Shown: positions 22,338-29,504 of the stretch, piece by piece | How the letters are laid out: each line of letters opens with the position of its first letter | Position numbering within the stretch: the first letter of the stretch is position 1 | NCBI GenBank assembly: GCA_012729495.1 | Contig: JAAYCZ010000062.1 | Span: 1-42,280 of the forward strand | DNA from: Syntrophomonadaceae bacterium | Lineage (GTDB): Bacteria; Bacillota; Syntrophomonadia; Syntrophomonadales; Syntrophomonadaceae | Direction: 5' to 3' | Length of the DNA stretch: 42,280 nt | Program-made: the position numbers and the translations under genes | The notes under the pieces: model-generated | Databases searched by the model: none | The model's input: the letters and a program-made list of their open reading frames with translations, nothing else | What the model was told of the DNA's origin: nothing

Positions 22338-23201
22338 ATGGAGGTCAAAAAACAACTGGAAAAAATTCTCCATATGGGAGTCGGCAGCCGGGTTATAAAT
22401 TTGCCTCTGGAAGAAATCAGCCCCAATCCATTTCAACCGCGCAAAGAGTTTGATGAAATGGAATTAAAGGAACTGGCCCAGTCGATCAGCAATTTCGGCG
22501 TCATACAGCCCGTCATCGTACGTAAAAAAAAGGGAGGCTATCAGCTGATTGCCGGGGAAAGACGTTATCGGGCCTGCAAGCTAATCGGGCAGCAGCATAT
22601 TCCGGCCATTATCCAGGAAATTGATGATGAAGCCATGGCGGCGGTTTCACTGATCGAAAATTTGCAGCGCAAGGAACTGAATTATTTTGAAGAAGCGATC
22701 GCCTACAGCACGTTAATTAACCGTTTCGGACTGACTCAGGAGGAACTGGCACAGCGGGTGGGCAAAAGCCAGTCAGCCATTGCCAATAAATTAAGGCTAT
22801 TGAAAATTTCGCCGGAAATAAGAAACCTGATCATCACCGGAATAATCACCGAACGTCATGCCCGTGCTCTGCTCAAACTAAATACCGCCGATATGCAAAA
22901 AGAGATTATCAGAAATATTTACGAGCGTGATCTTAATGTCAAGGAGACCGAGGAACTGGTTGAAAAGGTCAGGCTCAATAATATCCCGCGTGAATCAAAA
23001 CCATCCGCCAATGGCCAAAATGTATCCATGATCATCAGGGATGCAAGGATATTTTTAAATACGATCAAAGAAACGGTCAACCGGGCCAGACAGACAGGCA
23101 TTGACATGCTGGTAATCGAAAATGAAAATGAAAATGAATATGAAATCACCATTAAAGTCTTAAAACTACGTAAGAACAGCCGCTTGATGACGGGGATGTA
23201 G
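22338..23201 (+). CDS. noc: nucleoid occlusion protein Noc (ParB paralogue)
   Basis: 287-aa ParB/Noc family CTPase clamp. The N-terminus MEVKKQLEKILHMG could form the membrane-binding amphipathic helix. The CTP-binding motifs are GERRYRA and ENLQRKE, and the helix-turn-helix is GKSQSAIANKLRLL. Three of the four residues that distinguish Noc from ParB in the published specificity switch are present (Q173, K179 and R201 in Caulobacter ParB numbering: GKSQ, NK, TERHAR). It should therefore prefer Noc sites to parS. The ATG at 22338 follows AAGGAGGG; the frame is open from 22278 but without a usable SD. It sits between rsmG and parA, as in Bacillus. Confidence 0.88.
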   Translation: MEVKKQLEKILHMGVGSRVINLPLEEISPNPFQPRKEFDEMELKELAQSISNFGVIQPVIVRKKKGGYQLIAGERRYRACKLIGQQHIPAIIQEIDDEAMAAVSLIENLQRKELNYFEEAIAYSTLINRFGLTQEELAQRVGKSQSAIANKLRLLKISPEIRNLIITGIITERHARALLKLNTADMQKEIIRNIYERDLNVKETEELVEKVRLNNIPRESKPSANGQNVSMIIRDARIFLNTIKETVNRARQTGIDMLVIENENENEYEITIKVLKLRKNSRLMTGM

Positions 23202-23209
23202 ATCAAAAA

Positions 23210-23225
23210 TGTTTCACGTGAAACA
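23210..23225. other. parS site 1
   Basis: Perfect 16-bp palindrome TGTTTCACGTGAAACA, the Firmicute parS sequence bound by ParB, inside the longer palindrome AAAATGTTTCACGTGAAACATTTT. It begins 9 bp after the noc stop. Confidence 0.95.
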
Positions 23226-23230
23226 TTTTC

Positions 23231-23351
23231 AGACCGTCTAAAATGGCTTATAGCTGCGTTAATCGGGAAGTCCGTTCAATCGGCGTACCTCATGTACGCC
23301 TCAATCGCGGGCTTCCCGATCGCCTTGCTCTAAACCATTTTCGCTCGGTCT
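23231..23351. repeat. 121-bp imperfect palindrome between parS1 and parS2
   Basis: The arms match symmetrically about position 23291: AGACCG/CGGTCT at the ends, AAAATGG/CCATTTT, ATCGGGAAG/CTTCCCGAT and a central GGCGTAC-CTCAT-GTACGCC. It encodes nothing plausible. It could be a dispersed palindromic (REP/MITE-like) element or a structured spacer between the two parS sites. Confidence 0.8.
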
Positions 23352-23376
23352 GCCTGGATATTTAAGTTTTTGAAAA

Positions 23377-23392
23377 TGTTTCACGTGAAACA
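23377..23392. other. parS site 2
   Basis: Perfect TGTTTCACGTGAAACA within AAAATGTTTCACGTGAAACATTTTT, on the far side of the 121-bp palindrome. Confidence 0.95.
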
Positions 23393-23431
23393 TTTTTAAA
23401 AAAGATAAACCATTATCATTCGTTGAAAGAT

Positions 23432-23474
23432 ACCGGAATAACGGCATTATAGTCGTTGTTCCGGTTATTTTTTT
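23432..23474 (+). terminator. terminator upstream of parA
   Basis: A 12-bp stem, ACCGGAATAACG (23432-23443) with CGTTGTTCCGGT (23454-23465), one G-T pair, 10-nt loop, then TATTTTTTT. It ends the mnmE-noc unit. Confidence 0.9.
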
Positions 23475-23578
23475 GCGGGTTAAGAAAAACTTTTCAGCGA
23501 AAAGCAAAAAATTTAAGGAAGGATTCTTAAAAAGGTAGTAGAATGTTAAAAGGTGAAGGCAAGGAAGGTGGACAGTTA

Positions 23579-24361
23579 ATGGCAAAAATTATTGCGGTGG
23601 CAAATCAGAAGGGCGGCGTTGGCAAAACTACTACTTCGGTTAATTTAGCCGCCTATCTGGCCCTGGAGGGTTACCGGGTATTATTAGTTGATTGTGATCC
23701 ACAGGGAAATGCCAGCAGCGGTATGGGGATAAACCGCAAAAAACTGCCCTATTGTGTATATAATCTGCTAATCGATGGTATGGAGATAAATAAGGTTATT
23801 TGCCGTACCAAGATAAATAATCTTATGGTGCTGCCGGCAACCATCCAGTTGGCCGGTGCCGAGGTGGAACTGGCCAACCGCAAAGGTAGGGAGTTCGAGC
23901 TGGCCAGGGCGCTGCAGCCGGCAGTTGATGATTATGATTATATTATTTTGGATTGTCCCCCTTCACTGGGACTTTTGACCATTAACGCACTGGCGGCTGG
24001 AACATCGGTGCTGATTCCCCTGCAGTGTGAATATTATGCCCTGGAGGGACTGAGCCAGTTGATGGAAACGGTTCAATTGGTAAAAGCCCGCCTTAATCCC
24101 GGGCTACATGTGGAAGGAATTCTGTTCACCATGTTTGATGGACGCACCAATCTTTCCATTCAAGTGGTTGATGAAGTAAAACGCCATTTTCGTAAAGAAG
24201 TTTACCGCACGGTCATCCCTCGCAACGTAAGACTGAGTGAAGCCCCCAGTCATGGCAAACCGATCGCCTTGTATGATCCGCGATCCAGAGGCGCGGAAGT
24301 ATATAAAGAATTAGCCAGGGAGGTCATAGAACGTGGCAAAGCCAGAAAGAGGTCTAGGTAG
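23579..24361 (+). CDS. parA: chromosome partitioning ATPase ParA/Soj
   Basis: Deviant Walker-type ATPase that moves ParB-parS complexes and, in Bacillus, regulates DnaA. The 260-aa product has the deviant Walker A KGGVGKTT near the N-terminus ([18 protein letters not shown]), the A' motif [14 protein letters not shown] and Walker [12 protein letters not shown]. The ATG at 23579 follows AAGGAAGGTGG; the open frame starts at 23543. Its end overlaps parB by 29 bp. Confidence 0.96.
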   Translation: MAKIIAVANQKGGVGKTTTSVNLAAYLALEGYRVLLVDCDPQGNASSGMGINRKKLPYCVYNLLIDGMEINKVICRTKINNLMVLPATIQLAGAEVELANRKGREFELARALQPAVDDYDYIILDCPPSLGLLTINALAAGTSVLIPLQCEYYALEGLSQLMETVQLVKARLNPGLHVEGILFTMFDGRTNLSIQVVDEVKRHFRKEVYRTVIPRNVRLSEAPSHGKPIALYDPRSRGAEVYKELAREVIERGKARKRSR

Positions 24362-25181
24362 AGGTTTGGATGCACTGTTTTCCGAGGAACACAGTGTCGG
24401 GGAAAAACAGGTCGCCGAGATCGAGATTAAACTAATCCATCCCCGCAAGAATCAGCCCCGCAAAAACTTTGATCCGCAGCTATTACAGGAACTGTCCGAG
24501 TCCATTCGGGAAAGAGGCGTTCTGCAGCCGATATTGCTCCGTCCGCTTGACAAGGGTTATCAAATCGTTGCCGGGGAACGGCGCTGGCGGGCGGCCAAAA
24601 TGGCGGGACTGAAGACGATGCCGGCACTGGTTCGGGAAATGGGAGACGCAGAAGTAGCAGAAATTTCGCTGATCGAAAATCTGCAGCGGGATGATCTATC
24701 CATCATCGAAGAAGCCCTGGCCTATAAAAATATGATTGAGGAATTCGATTACCGGCAGGATATTTTATCCCAGAAAATCGGCAAGAGCAGAGTTCATATC
24801 AGCAATACCATCCGCTTGCTGAGTTTGCCGCAGGAAATAATTACCCTGTTGGAAAACAAACAACTTACTCCCGGGCATGCCCGGGCCTTACTTAGATTGG
24901 ACAGTGATGCGGCCCAGATAAAAGCAGCCCGCAGGATTGCGGACGGCAAACTATCAGTGCGCCAGGTCGAGGAACTAATCCGCTTTGACAACAAAGATAC
25001 CGGCAAAGCGCAGAGCAAAACCGCAGAGGAAGTTGATCTGGAAGAGCGGCTGCAAAAACATTTGGGCAGCAAGGTAGAGTTTAAGCGCCGCCGCCAGGGT
25101 GGTACAATAGAGATAACTTATTTTAATAACGAGGATCTGGAAAGAATCCTGGAAATCATCGGTCTGGACAATATAAATTAA
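24333..25181 (+). CDS. parB: chromosome partitioning protein ParB/Spo0J
   Basis: CTP-dependent DNA clamp that loads at parS and spreads, 282 aa. The N-terminal ParA-stimulating peptide is [14 protein letters not shown]-binding motifs are GERRWRAA and ENLQRDD, the helix-turn-helix is [14 protein letters not shown], and the C-terminal dimerisation domain ends with EILEIIGL. ParB-type specificity residues R173, T179 and G201 (Caulobacter numbering) are present, unlike the Noc paralogue. The start is GTG inside parA behind GGGAGG. It is followed immediately by the parS repeat array. Confidence 0.96.
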   Translation: MAKPERGLGRGLDALFSEEHSVGEKQVAEIEIKLIHPRKNQPRKNFDPQLLQELSESIRERGVLQPILLRPLDKGYQIVAGERRWRAAKMAGLKTMPALVREMGDAEVAEISLIENLQRDDLSIIEEALAYKNMIEEFDYRQDILSQKIGKSRVHISNTIRLLSLPQEIITLLENKQLTPGHARALLRLDSDAAQIKAARRIADGKLSVRQVEELIRFDNKDTGKAQSKTAEEVDLEERLQKHLGSKVEFKRRRQGGTIEITYFNNEDLERILEIIGLDNIN

Positions 25182-25210
25182 GGCCGTTGACTATATTCAA
25201 AAACAGAAAA

Positions 25211-25226
25211 TGTTTCACGTGAAACA
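25211..25226. other. parS site 3
   Basis: Perfect TGTTTCACGTGAAACA, 29 bp after the parB stop, first of the tandem array. Confidence 0.95.
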
Positions 25227-25234
25227 ATTTTAAG

Positions 25235-25266
25235 GTGACAGGTACAATAAAACTTGTCACTTTTTT
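25235..25266 (+). terminator. terminator within the parS array, copy A (ends parB)
   Basis: GTGACAGG (25235-25242) pairs with CTTGTCAC (25253-25260), one G-T, 10-nt loop, then TTTTTT. It probably ends the parA-parB transcript. Confidence 0.85.
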
Positions 25267-25342
25267 AATTGGTCAAACAGAATAAAACTCCTGATATAAT
25301 GAGGGTTGAGCGCAGTTTACACAAATAATTGAAAACAGAAAA

Positions 25343-25358
25343 TGTTTCACGTGAAACA
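25343..25358. other. parS site 4
   Basis: Perfect TGTTTCACGTGAAACA, 132 bp after site 3. Confidence 0.95.
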
Positions 25359-25367
25359 TTTAAGGTG

Positions 25368-25486
25368 AGCGGATCTAATCTCAGTGAGATTCCCCCTACG
25401 GGGACTACACATGTGACCTAAAGGTCACAATTAAGGTTGCTTCACTTTGTTCAGAATGACATTAACGGTATTTTCTTATTAAACAT
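25368..25486. mobile_element. palindrome-rich insertion inside the parS array
   Basis: The second repeat unit is about 127 bp longer than the others. The extra DNA contains the palindromes AATCTCAGTGAGATT, CCCCCTACGGGG and TGTGACCTAAAGGTCACA, and ends TTCAGAATGACA. It is bounded by a duplicated AAACATTT(T)AAGGTGA (25354-25368 and 25481-25496). This looks like a small non-coding dispersed element or a duplication by recombination; no transposase is present. Confidence 0.5.
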
Positions 25487-25492
25487 TTTAAG

Positions 25493-25524
25493 GTGACAGG
25501 TACAATAAAACTTGTCACTTTTTT
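25493..25524 (+). terminator. terminator within the parS array, copy B
   Basis: Same GTGACAGG/CTTGTCAC stem as copy A (25493-25500 with 25511-25518) followed by TTTTTT. The stem is degraded in the two later units. Confidence 0.75.
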
Positions 25525-25600
25525 AATTGGTCAAATAGAATAAAACTCAAGGTATATTGAAGTTGAGCGCAGATTACACTGATGATAAAAAAACAGAAAA

Positions 25601-25616
25601 TGTTTCACGTGAAACA
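25601..25616. other. parS site 5
   Basis: Perfect TGTTTCACGTGAAACA. Confidence 0.95.
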
Positions 25617-25729
25617 ATTTTAGGTGATAATTACAATAAAACCGGTCCCTTTTTATTTGCCCAAACAGAATAAGATTCCGGTATAATGGGGCGTTAGTGC
25701 AGTTTACATTGATGATAAAAAAACTTAAA

Positions 25730-25745
25730 TGTTTCACGTGAAACA
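25730..25745. other. parS site 6
   Basis: Perfect TGTTTCACGTGAAACA, 129 bp after site 5. Confidence 0.95.
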
Positions 25746-25858
25746 ATTTTAGGTGATAATACAATAAAACCGATCCCCTTTTATTTGCCCAAACAGAATA
25801 CAAATTCCGGTATAATGGGATGCGAGCACAAATTTTACAGATAATAAAAAACAGAAAA

Positions 25859-25874
25859 TGTTTCACGTGAAACA
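25859..25874. other. parS site 7
   Basis: Perfect TGTTTCACGTGAAACA, 129 bp after site 6; last of the array. Confidence 0.95.
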
Positions 25875-26030
25875 TTTTCTATCCGACAAAGGCAAAAAAC
25901 TCTTACGTAATAGAAGGGCTGCGCCGAACAAAAACAAAATATTGTTGTCAGGCTTATGCGCAGTAATAAAAATATTAAAAATATATCCAGTATAAAATTT
26001 GCTTGACCATTGCTAACCTTTTTAAGCTTT

Positions 26031-26058
26031 AACCCGTATTCTATGGATACGGGTTTTT
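26031..26058 (+). terminator. terminator downstream of the parS array
   Basis: ACCCGTAT (26032-26039) pairs with ATACGGGT (26047-26054) around a 7-nt loop, followed by TTTTT. No plus-strand gene is identified immediately upstream. It may end array transcripts or insulate the following gene. The stretch from 25875 to 26030 is AT-rich with no gene I can support. Confidence 0.75.
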
Positions 26059-26104
26059 GCTGCTTAAGGAGAACATCGGGCTGCAAAAGATAGATTAACA
26101 TCGG

Positions 26105-26133
26105 AACAGCGAAGGATGGTTTTACATATATTA
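26105..26133 (+). promoter_or_regulatory. sigma-K-like promoter
   Basis: AACA (26105-26108), exactly 16 nt, then CATATATTA (26125-26133). This fits the Bacillus sigma-K pattern of a -35 mACm element 16 nt from a CATAnnnTA -10. It is 63 bp before the start of the next gene. A chance match cannot be excluded. Confidence 0.45.
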
Positions 26134-26196
26134 AAATAATCAGCCGAATAGTTGCTTGTTTTTGCCAATAGTAGCGAAAGGAGGGAAACAAGGAAA

Positions 26197-26925
26197 ATGA
26201 TAAAGAGAAAGCCGTCGAGCAAAAAATGTAAATCTACAAAGAAAACCATAAAAGAGAAATATGAACCGGTTTACATTACTTTGAATCTGCATAATTGCAA
26301 CACCAGCAAGATCTATAACCGTAATCGTTTGCATAGCCAGCCAAAACTTGAATGCAAAAAAGGCAAACCTGCCCCGCCGCCGCCCAAACCAAAAGAACCT
26401 AAATGTCCTGAACCCTGCCCGAGCTGTATCCCCCGTCGGGGTGAACTGGTAATCAACGGCGGGTTTGAAAATAAACCGGATCAGTTCCTGGGATGGATCA
26501 TTAATGCCGGAGTGGGTGCGATCAAACCGCAGTATGGTGATATCCCTCATCAGGGACATAACGCGGTCCGCTTGGGTTCAGTAAACACTCGCGGACTCAT
26601 TTATCAGGATGTGCCCGGTATTTGCCCGGGAATGTTTTACCAGCTGAATTTCTTCCTCAGTGCAGCGACAAAATGCGGTAACAAAAGCGTGTTTATATTG
26701 ATGGAGTTTCTGGATCAAAATAGAAACCGGTTGCATAATCCGGTGCTGGAGATACTTGTTCCTGAAGACAGCCTTACCAATGAAACATTCACATTATTTA
26801 TAAATGCCACCTGGGTTCCAGCGCCTCCGGAAACAAGATTTGCCCGGATCAGTTTCAGCACTGATTGTGCTGAGCGCGCAGGCAGATTTGTTCACCTCGA
26901 TGATGTATCCCTGATTGCGATATAA
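26197..26925 (+). CDS. putative spore-surface protein with NTTRR-F1/carbohydrate-binding-like domain
   Basis: 242-aa protein with no signal peptide. The N-terminal about 50 residues are Lys-rich, followed by a proline-rich segment (PAPPPPKPKEPK) and a CPEPCPSC cysteine cluster (about 75-82). From about residue 88 (GELVINGGFEN, then GW, PHQGHNAVRLGS, IYQDVP, PGMFYQL) it resembles the beta-sandwich domain found in Firmicute exosporium/collagen-like proteins (NTTRR-F1) or CBM4/9-like modules. It ends with FVHLDDVSLIAI, typical of such folds. AAAGGAGGG and AAGGAAA precede the ATG. A sigma-K-like promoter and the neighbouring DUF4489 gene suggest a spore-coat or exosporium role. That role is inference; the domain resemblance is by eye. 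Confidence 0.6.
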   Translation: MIKRKPSSKKCKSTKKTIKEKYEPVYITLNLHNCNTSKIYNRNRLHSQPKLECKKGKPAPPPPKPKEPKCPEPCPSCIPRRGELVINGGFENKPDQFLGWIINAGVGAIKPQYGDIPHQGHNAVRLGSVNTRGLIYQDVPGICPGMFYQLNFFLSAATKCGNKSVFILMEFLDQNRNRLHNPVLEILVPEDSLTNETFTLFINATWVPAPPETRFARISFSTDCAERAGRFVHLDDVSLIAI

Positions 26926-27010
26926 ATCGGAAAAAATTTTTAGCAGGAAATGACATTTTGTCACCAATTGAGGAGAAATTGAATAAAGTATAAAGGAAAT
27001 GGCAAACCAT

Positions 27011-27054
27011 AACTATCTCCCCAATATATACCAGGCAGACAAAAGGAGATAGTT
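27011..27054 (+). other. stem-loop in the leader of the DUF4489 gene
   Basis: AACTATCTCC (27011-27020) and GGAGATAGTT (27045-27054) form a perfect 10-bp stem with a 24-nt loop, 40 bp before the start. No T-run follows, so it looks like an mRNA leader structure or an operator rather than a terminator. Confidence 0.55.
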
Positions 27055-27093
27055 AGGGGGCGCAAATTATAAATAAATTAGGAGGCGTATATA

Positions 27094-27690
27094 GTGAACA
27101 GGAGCAAAGAAAAATGTTGTTATGAAGATGCGATGATATACGAGCCGGAAATGGAATGCAAACCGCATCCGAGGCCGCACAAAGAGACGGAAGTCATTTT
27201 GAATTGCGGTACGGTAAAAGGCTCGGGACCAGTGCCATTCTACGTGAGCTGCCCACAAGTACAGGCAAGCGTGGTTCTTGATACTGAAAAGCTGAAAAAT
27301 GCTGCCATTAAAATCGATTTTTCCGCATTAATTTCTTTTAAGACCACTGATGAAGATTTTTTCCTGCATTTGGGTTTTAAATTGAGTAAAATTTGCGGAG
27401 GCGCCAGTATCCATCTGGGTGATTGGACCTTTGAAAAAGGTCATTTCCCCAATTACATGGTTGGAAATGCCTTATCAGCAGGAGCACCGCAGCATCCGCA
27501 ACCGCCGGATTGTGACATTTTCCTGGAAACAGATGCCTTCTGCTTTAGCTGTTGTGAATGTGAGGACTGTCCGGGATGCTGCCGCTATATTGTCGAACTG
27601 GTCGATCAGCAGTGTTGGAATATTGATTATGCTGTGGTCACCAATATATCACTCACTGCTATGGCGGTTGGTGAGAAAAAATATTATTAG
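27094..27690 (+). CDS. DUF4489 domain-containing protein
   Basis: 198-aa soluble, cysteine-rich protein of the clostridial DUF4489 family. It shows the family's NCGTVKGSGPVPFYVSCP start, the beta-strand ASVVLDTEKLKNAAIKIDFSA, and the diagnostic FCFSCCECEDCPGCC cluster followed by YIVEL and NISLTAMAV. The family is common in spore-forming Clostridia and of unproven function; it is often suspected to be spore-associated. The GTG start follows TTAGGAGG. No sigma-K-like promoter as good as that of the preceding gene was found. The cysteine cluster could bind metal or be cross-linked. Confidence 0.75.
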   Translation: MNRSKEKCCYEDAMIYEPEMECKPHPRPHKETEVILNCGTVKGSGPVPFYVSCPQVQASVVLDTEKLKNAAIKIDFSALISFKTTDEDFFLHLGFKLSKICGGASIHLGDWTFEKGHFPNYMVGNALSAGAPQHPQPPDCDIFLETDAFCFSCCECEDCPGCCRYIVELVDQQCWNIDYAVVTNISLTAMAVGEKKYY

Positions 27691-27795
27691 TTATTATGAT
27701 TTAAAAAATAAAACCAAGTGTAATACCAAGGCCTTGACCCGGCAATCATGAACTGCTCCCTGTCAAGCAGATAGATGAAAAGACAAAACTTATTA

Positions 27796-27829
27796 GCTGG
27801 GCTCCGTCAATGACGGGGTCCAGCTTTTT
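27796..27829 (+). terminator. terminator after the DUF4489 gene
   Basis: 13-bp stem with two G-T pairs (27796-27808 with 27812-27824), 3-nt loop, then TTTTTATG. It may also serve the converging minus-strand gene. Confidence 0.85.
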
Positions 27830-27882
27830 ATGCTACATTTTCGAGCAACTGGCGGTAAGCCATCGGAGCCTCAAATGAAAAT

Positions 27883-28059
27883 TTATTTACGTTCAGCTTG
27901 TTTAAAAATATCATCAAGTTTATCGTAGATATTCGATAGCATGATTAAAATAAAGCCTAACATAACAAAGGTCACAATTTCTTGTGTGAAAATTGCAACC
28001 ACTCCTAAAATGGCCATAACAAAAGTGTTCCAAAGGCTACTGTTAAAAAACTCTTTCAT
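27883..28059 (-). CDS. small membrane protein, 58 aa
   Basis: Uncharacterised 58-aa protein that I do not recognise. It starts MKEFFNSSLWNTFVMAILGV and is hydrophobic from about residue 11 to 42, as one long or two short membrane segments (FVMAILGVVAIFT, IVTFVMLGFILIML). A polar, mostly charged tail, KLDDIFKQAERK, follows. AAAGGGGG lies 7 nt before the ATG, and the frame has no other plausible reading. The small size and topology fit a regulatory or spore-membrane peptide, but function is unknown. It is divergent from larC's terminator and convergent with the DUF4489 gene. Confidence 0.7.
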   Translation of the reverse strand: MKEFFNSSLWNTFVMAILGVVAIFTQEIVTFVMLGFILIMLSNIYDKLDDIFKQAERK

Positions 28060-28325
28060 CTAAAAACCCCCTTTTTAATAAAACATCAATTTCTATAAAG
28101 TGGACCTTAGCGCTGCAGACATAATTTATTATAACACGACCGGGATCATTGGAATGGCAGAGGGGCTTTCACCAAATAGGCTGCTCATGACCCCACAGAC
28201 CCGCTTTTATCAACGGGATGAGTTAAACTATTAAAAAAATAAAACAGAGGCCTTGGAAGGCCTCCTGGGGGCTGGCGTTATATTAAGGAAAAAAGCTGTC
28301 CGGGAACGCTTCTCTTAACACGATG
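28060..28325. other. intergenic region between the small membrane protein and larC
   Basis: It holds a possible minus-strand -10 TATAAT (about 28136-28131) for the 58-aa gene and the larC terminator. A 26-codon plus-strand frame at 28154-28234 is not convincing. Nothing else seen. Confidence 0.5.
28232..28264 (-). terminator. terminator after larC
   Basis: Minus strand GAGGCC-TTCCAA-GGCCTC (28264-28247) followed by TGTTTTATTTTTTT. Confidence 0.75.
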
Positions 28326-29504
28326 TTAAAATATGGAATCAGTTAGCAAATTCTTAATTATGTCGTAAACCTCCCGCAGAGGCAAATTATTTTGACGGGC
28401 AATAGTCTGACAGTCTTCGAATTCCGGTTTTTTATGAACCGTACCATTTTCCGCCTGGGAGGTTTTAATTCGTACTGATCCCCAGGGGGTGGAAAGTGTT
28501 TCCTGGCAGCGTTTTAATACCCGTCTTTGCTGGCAGCGGTAACGTACTCCCAGCGTACCCGTCTCCCGCATCAATAGCTGACAAACTTCTTCGGCGACAT
28601 TGGGCGTGGTCAGAACAGTTATCAAGGTGCCGGGACGATTCTTTTTCATAAAGACCGGGGTGGTAAAAATATCCAACACATCGGGATGATCCAGGCAAAG
28701 GCTGTAGAGATGGGTGAAAATCTCGGGATTTAAATCATCAACTTCCGTTTCAAGGACGGCAATCGTTTCCCGCTGTCCAGCGCCATTATCTGCATGGGCG
28801 CGGATTATTCGCAGCAGATTGGGAACTTTGTCATCACGGAGGTTGGTGCCGGCTCCATAGCCAATGGCAAGCGGCGTAAAAGATGCCGGAGCAGCATGGC
28901 TTTTGACCAGATGAGTCAGCAAAGCGGCGCCGGTTGGGGTTACCAGTTCCATTTTGGCATCTGCAAACACACAGGGGTAACCCTGGAGCAGCCTGGCAAC
29001 CGCCGGTGCGGGCAACGGATAACGGCCATGGCTCATGTCAAGCATTCCTTGCGCCCAGGGCAGCGCTGAGGCGAAAACCTGCTCAATGCCCAGATCATTA
29101 AGGCATAAAAAAGTACCGACCACGTCTACGATCGTATCGATGGCACCGATTTCATGGAAATGAACCCGGGAGACATCGATGCCGTGTACCTGTGCTTCGG
29201 CTTCGGCCAATCTGTAAAAAACATGCAGAGATTCATTTCTTATCTGTTCCGGCAGGGAACTGGTCTGGAGTAGTTCTTCAATCTGGGTAAGATGGCGCAG
29301 CGGAGGTGCGTTGGGCGCTTCGACTTTAAATGCGGTGCAGCTGATACCCTGCAGAACCTTTTTTTCAGCAGTGAGTCTGACCTCCAGCTTTAACGTGTCG
29401 ATCCCATCCTGCAAAAACGCCAGGGAAGCCCCCCCGTCCAACAGTGCTCCAATCAGCATATCGCCTGAGATTCCGGAAAAACAATCCAGATAAATAAAGT
29501 GCAT
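28326..29504 (-). CDS. larC: nickel insertion protein LarC (DUF111)
   Basis: CTP-dependent cyclometallase that inserts Ni into the pincer nucleotide (NPN) cofactor of lactate racemase-type enzymes. The 392-aa product has the family start YLDCFSGISGDMLIGALLD, then HFHEIGAIDTIVDVVG, PTPTGAALL-type VTPTGAALLTHL, and the second half ETEVDDLNPEIF with MKKNRPGTLITVL. It is encoded in one continuous frame, unlike Lactobacillus larC1/larC2, which needs a frameshift. The ATG at 29504 follows AGGAGAGG; the frame is open 24 bp further. No larA, larB or larE is in the window, so its client enzyme lies elsewhere. Confidence 0.92.
   Translation of the reverse strand: MHFIYLDCFSGISGDMLIGALLDGGASLAFLQDGIDTLKLEVRLTAEKKVLQGISCTAFKVEAPNAPPLRHLTQIEELLQTSSLPEQIRNESLHVFYRLAEAEAQVHGIDVSRVHFHEIGAIDTIVDVVGTFLCLNDLGIEQVFASALPWAQGMLDMSHGRYPLPAPAVARLLQGYPCVFADAKMELVTPTGAALLTHLVKSHAAPASFTPLAIGYGAGTNLRDDKVPNLLRIIRAHADNGAGQRETIAVLETEVDDLNPEIFTHLYSLCLDHPDVLDIFTTPVFMKKNRPGTLITVLTTPNVAEEVCQLLMRETGTLGVRYRCQQRRVLKRCQETLSTPWGSVRIKTSQAENGTVHKKPEFEDCQTIARQNNLPLREVYDIIKNLLTDSIF

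Larger units (their letters stand above)
25201..25880. repeat. tandem parS repeat array
   Basis: Five perfect parS palindromes start at 25211, 25343, 25601, 25730 and 25859, with spacings 132, 258, 129 and 129 bp. Each spacer repeats the same sequence: AGGTGA..ACAATAAAAC, a T-rich tract, CAAACAGAATAA, a TATAAT-like box, a G/C-rich GCGCAG-type segment, then ACAGAAAA before the next parS. The 258-bp unit carries an extra ~127 bp. Copies differ by scattered substitutions, so the array is a diverged tandem duplication. No protein-coding gene is supported here. Confidence 0.9.

Noticed and set aside
25531-25875. Minus-strand 114-codon frame with repeated MFHVKH-like peptides
   Set aside because: The peptide repeat is only the translation of the parS palindromes and their flanks; no ribosome binding site and strong AT bias.
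25182-26196. CRISPR array as an explanation of the regular repeats
   Set aside because: The repeats are about 129 bp, spacers are themselves repeated rather than unique, and no cas genes are present; the conserved core is the parS palindrome.
28154-28234. 26-codon plus-strand frame starting MAEGLSPNRLL
   Set aside because: Weak ribosome binding site, very short, partly overlaps the larC terminator tail; no supporting feature.
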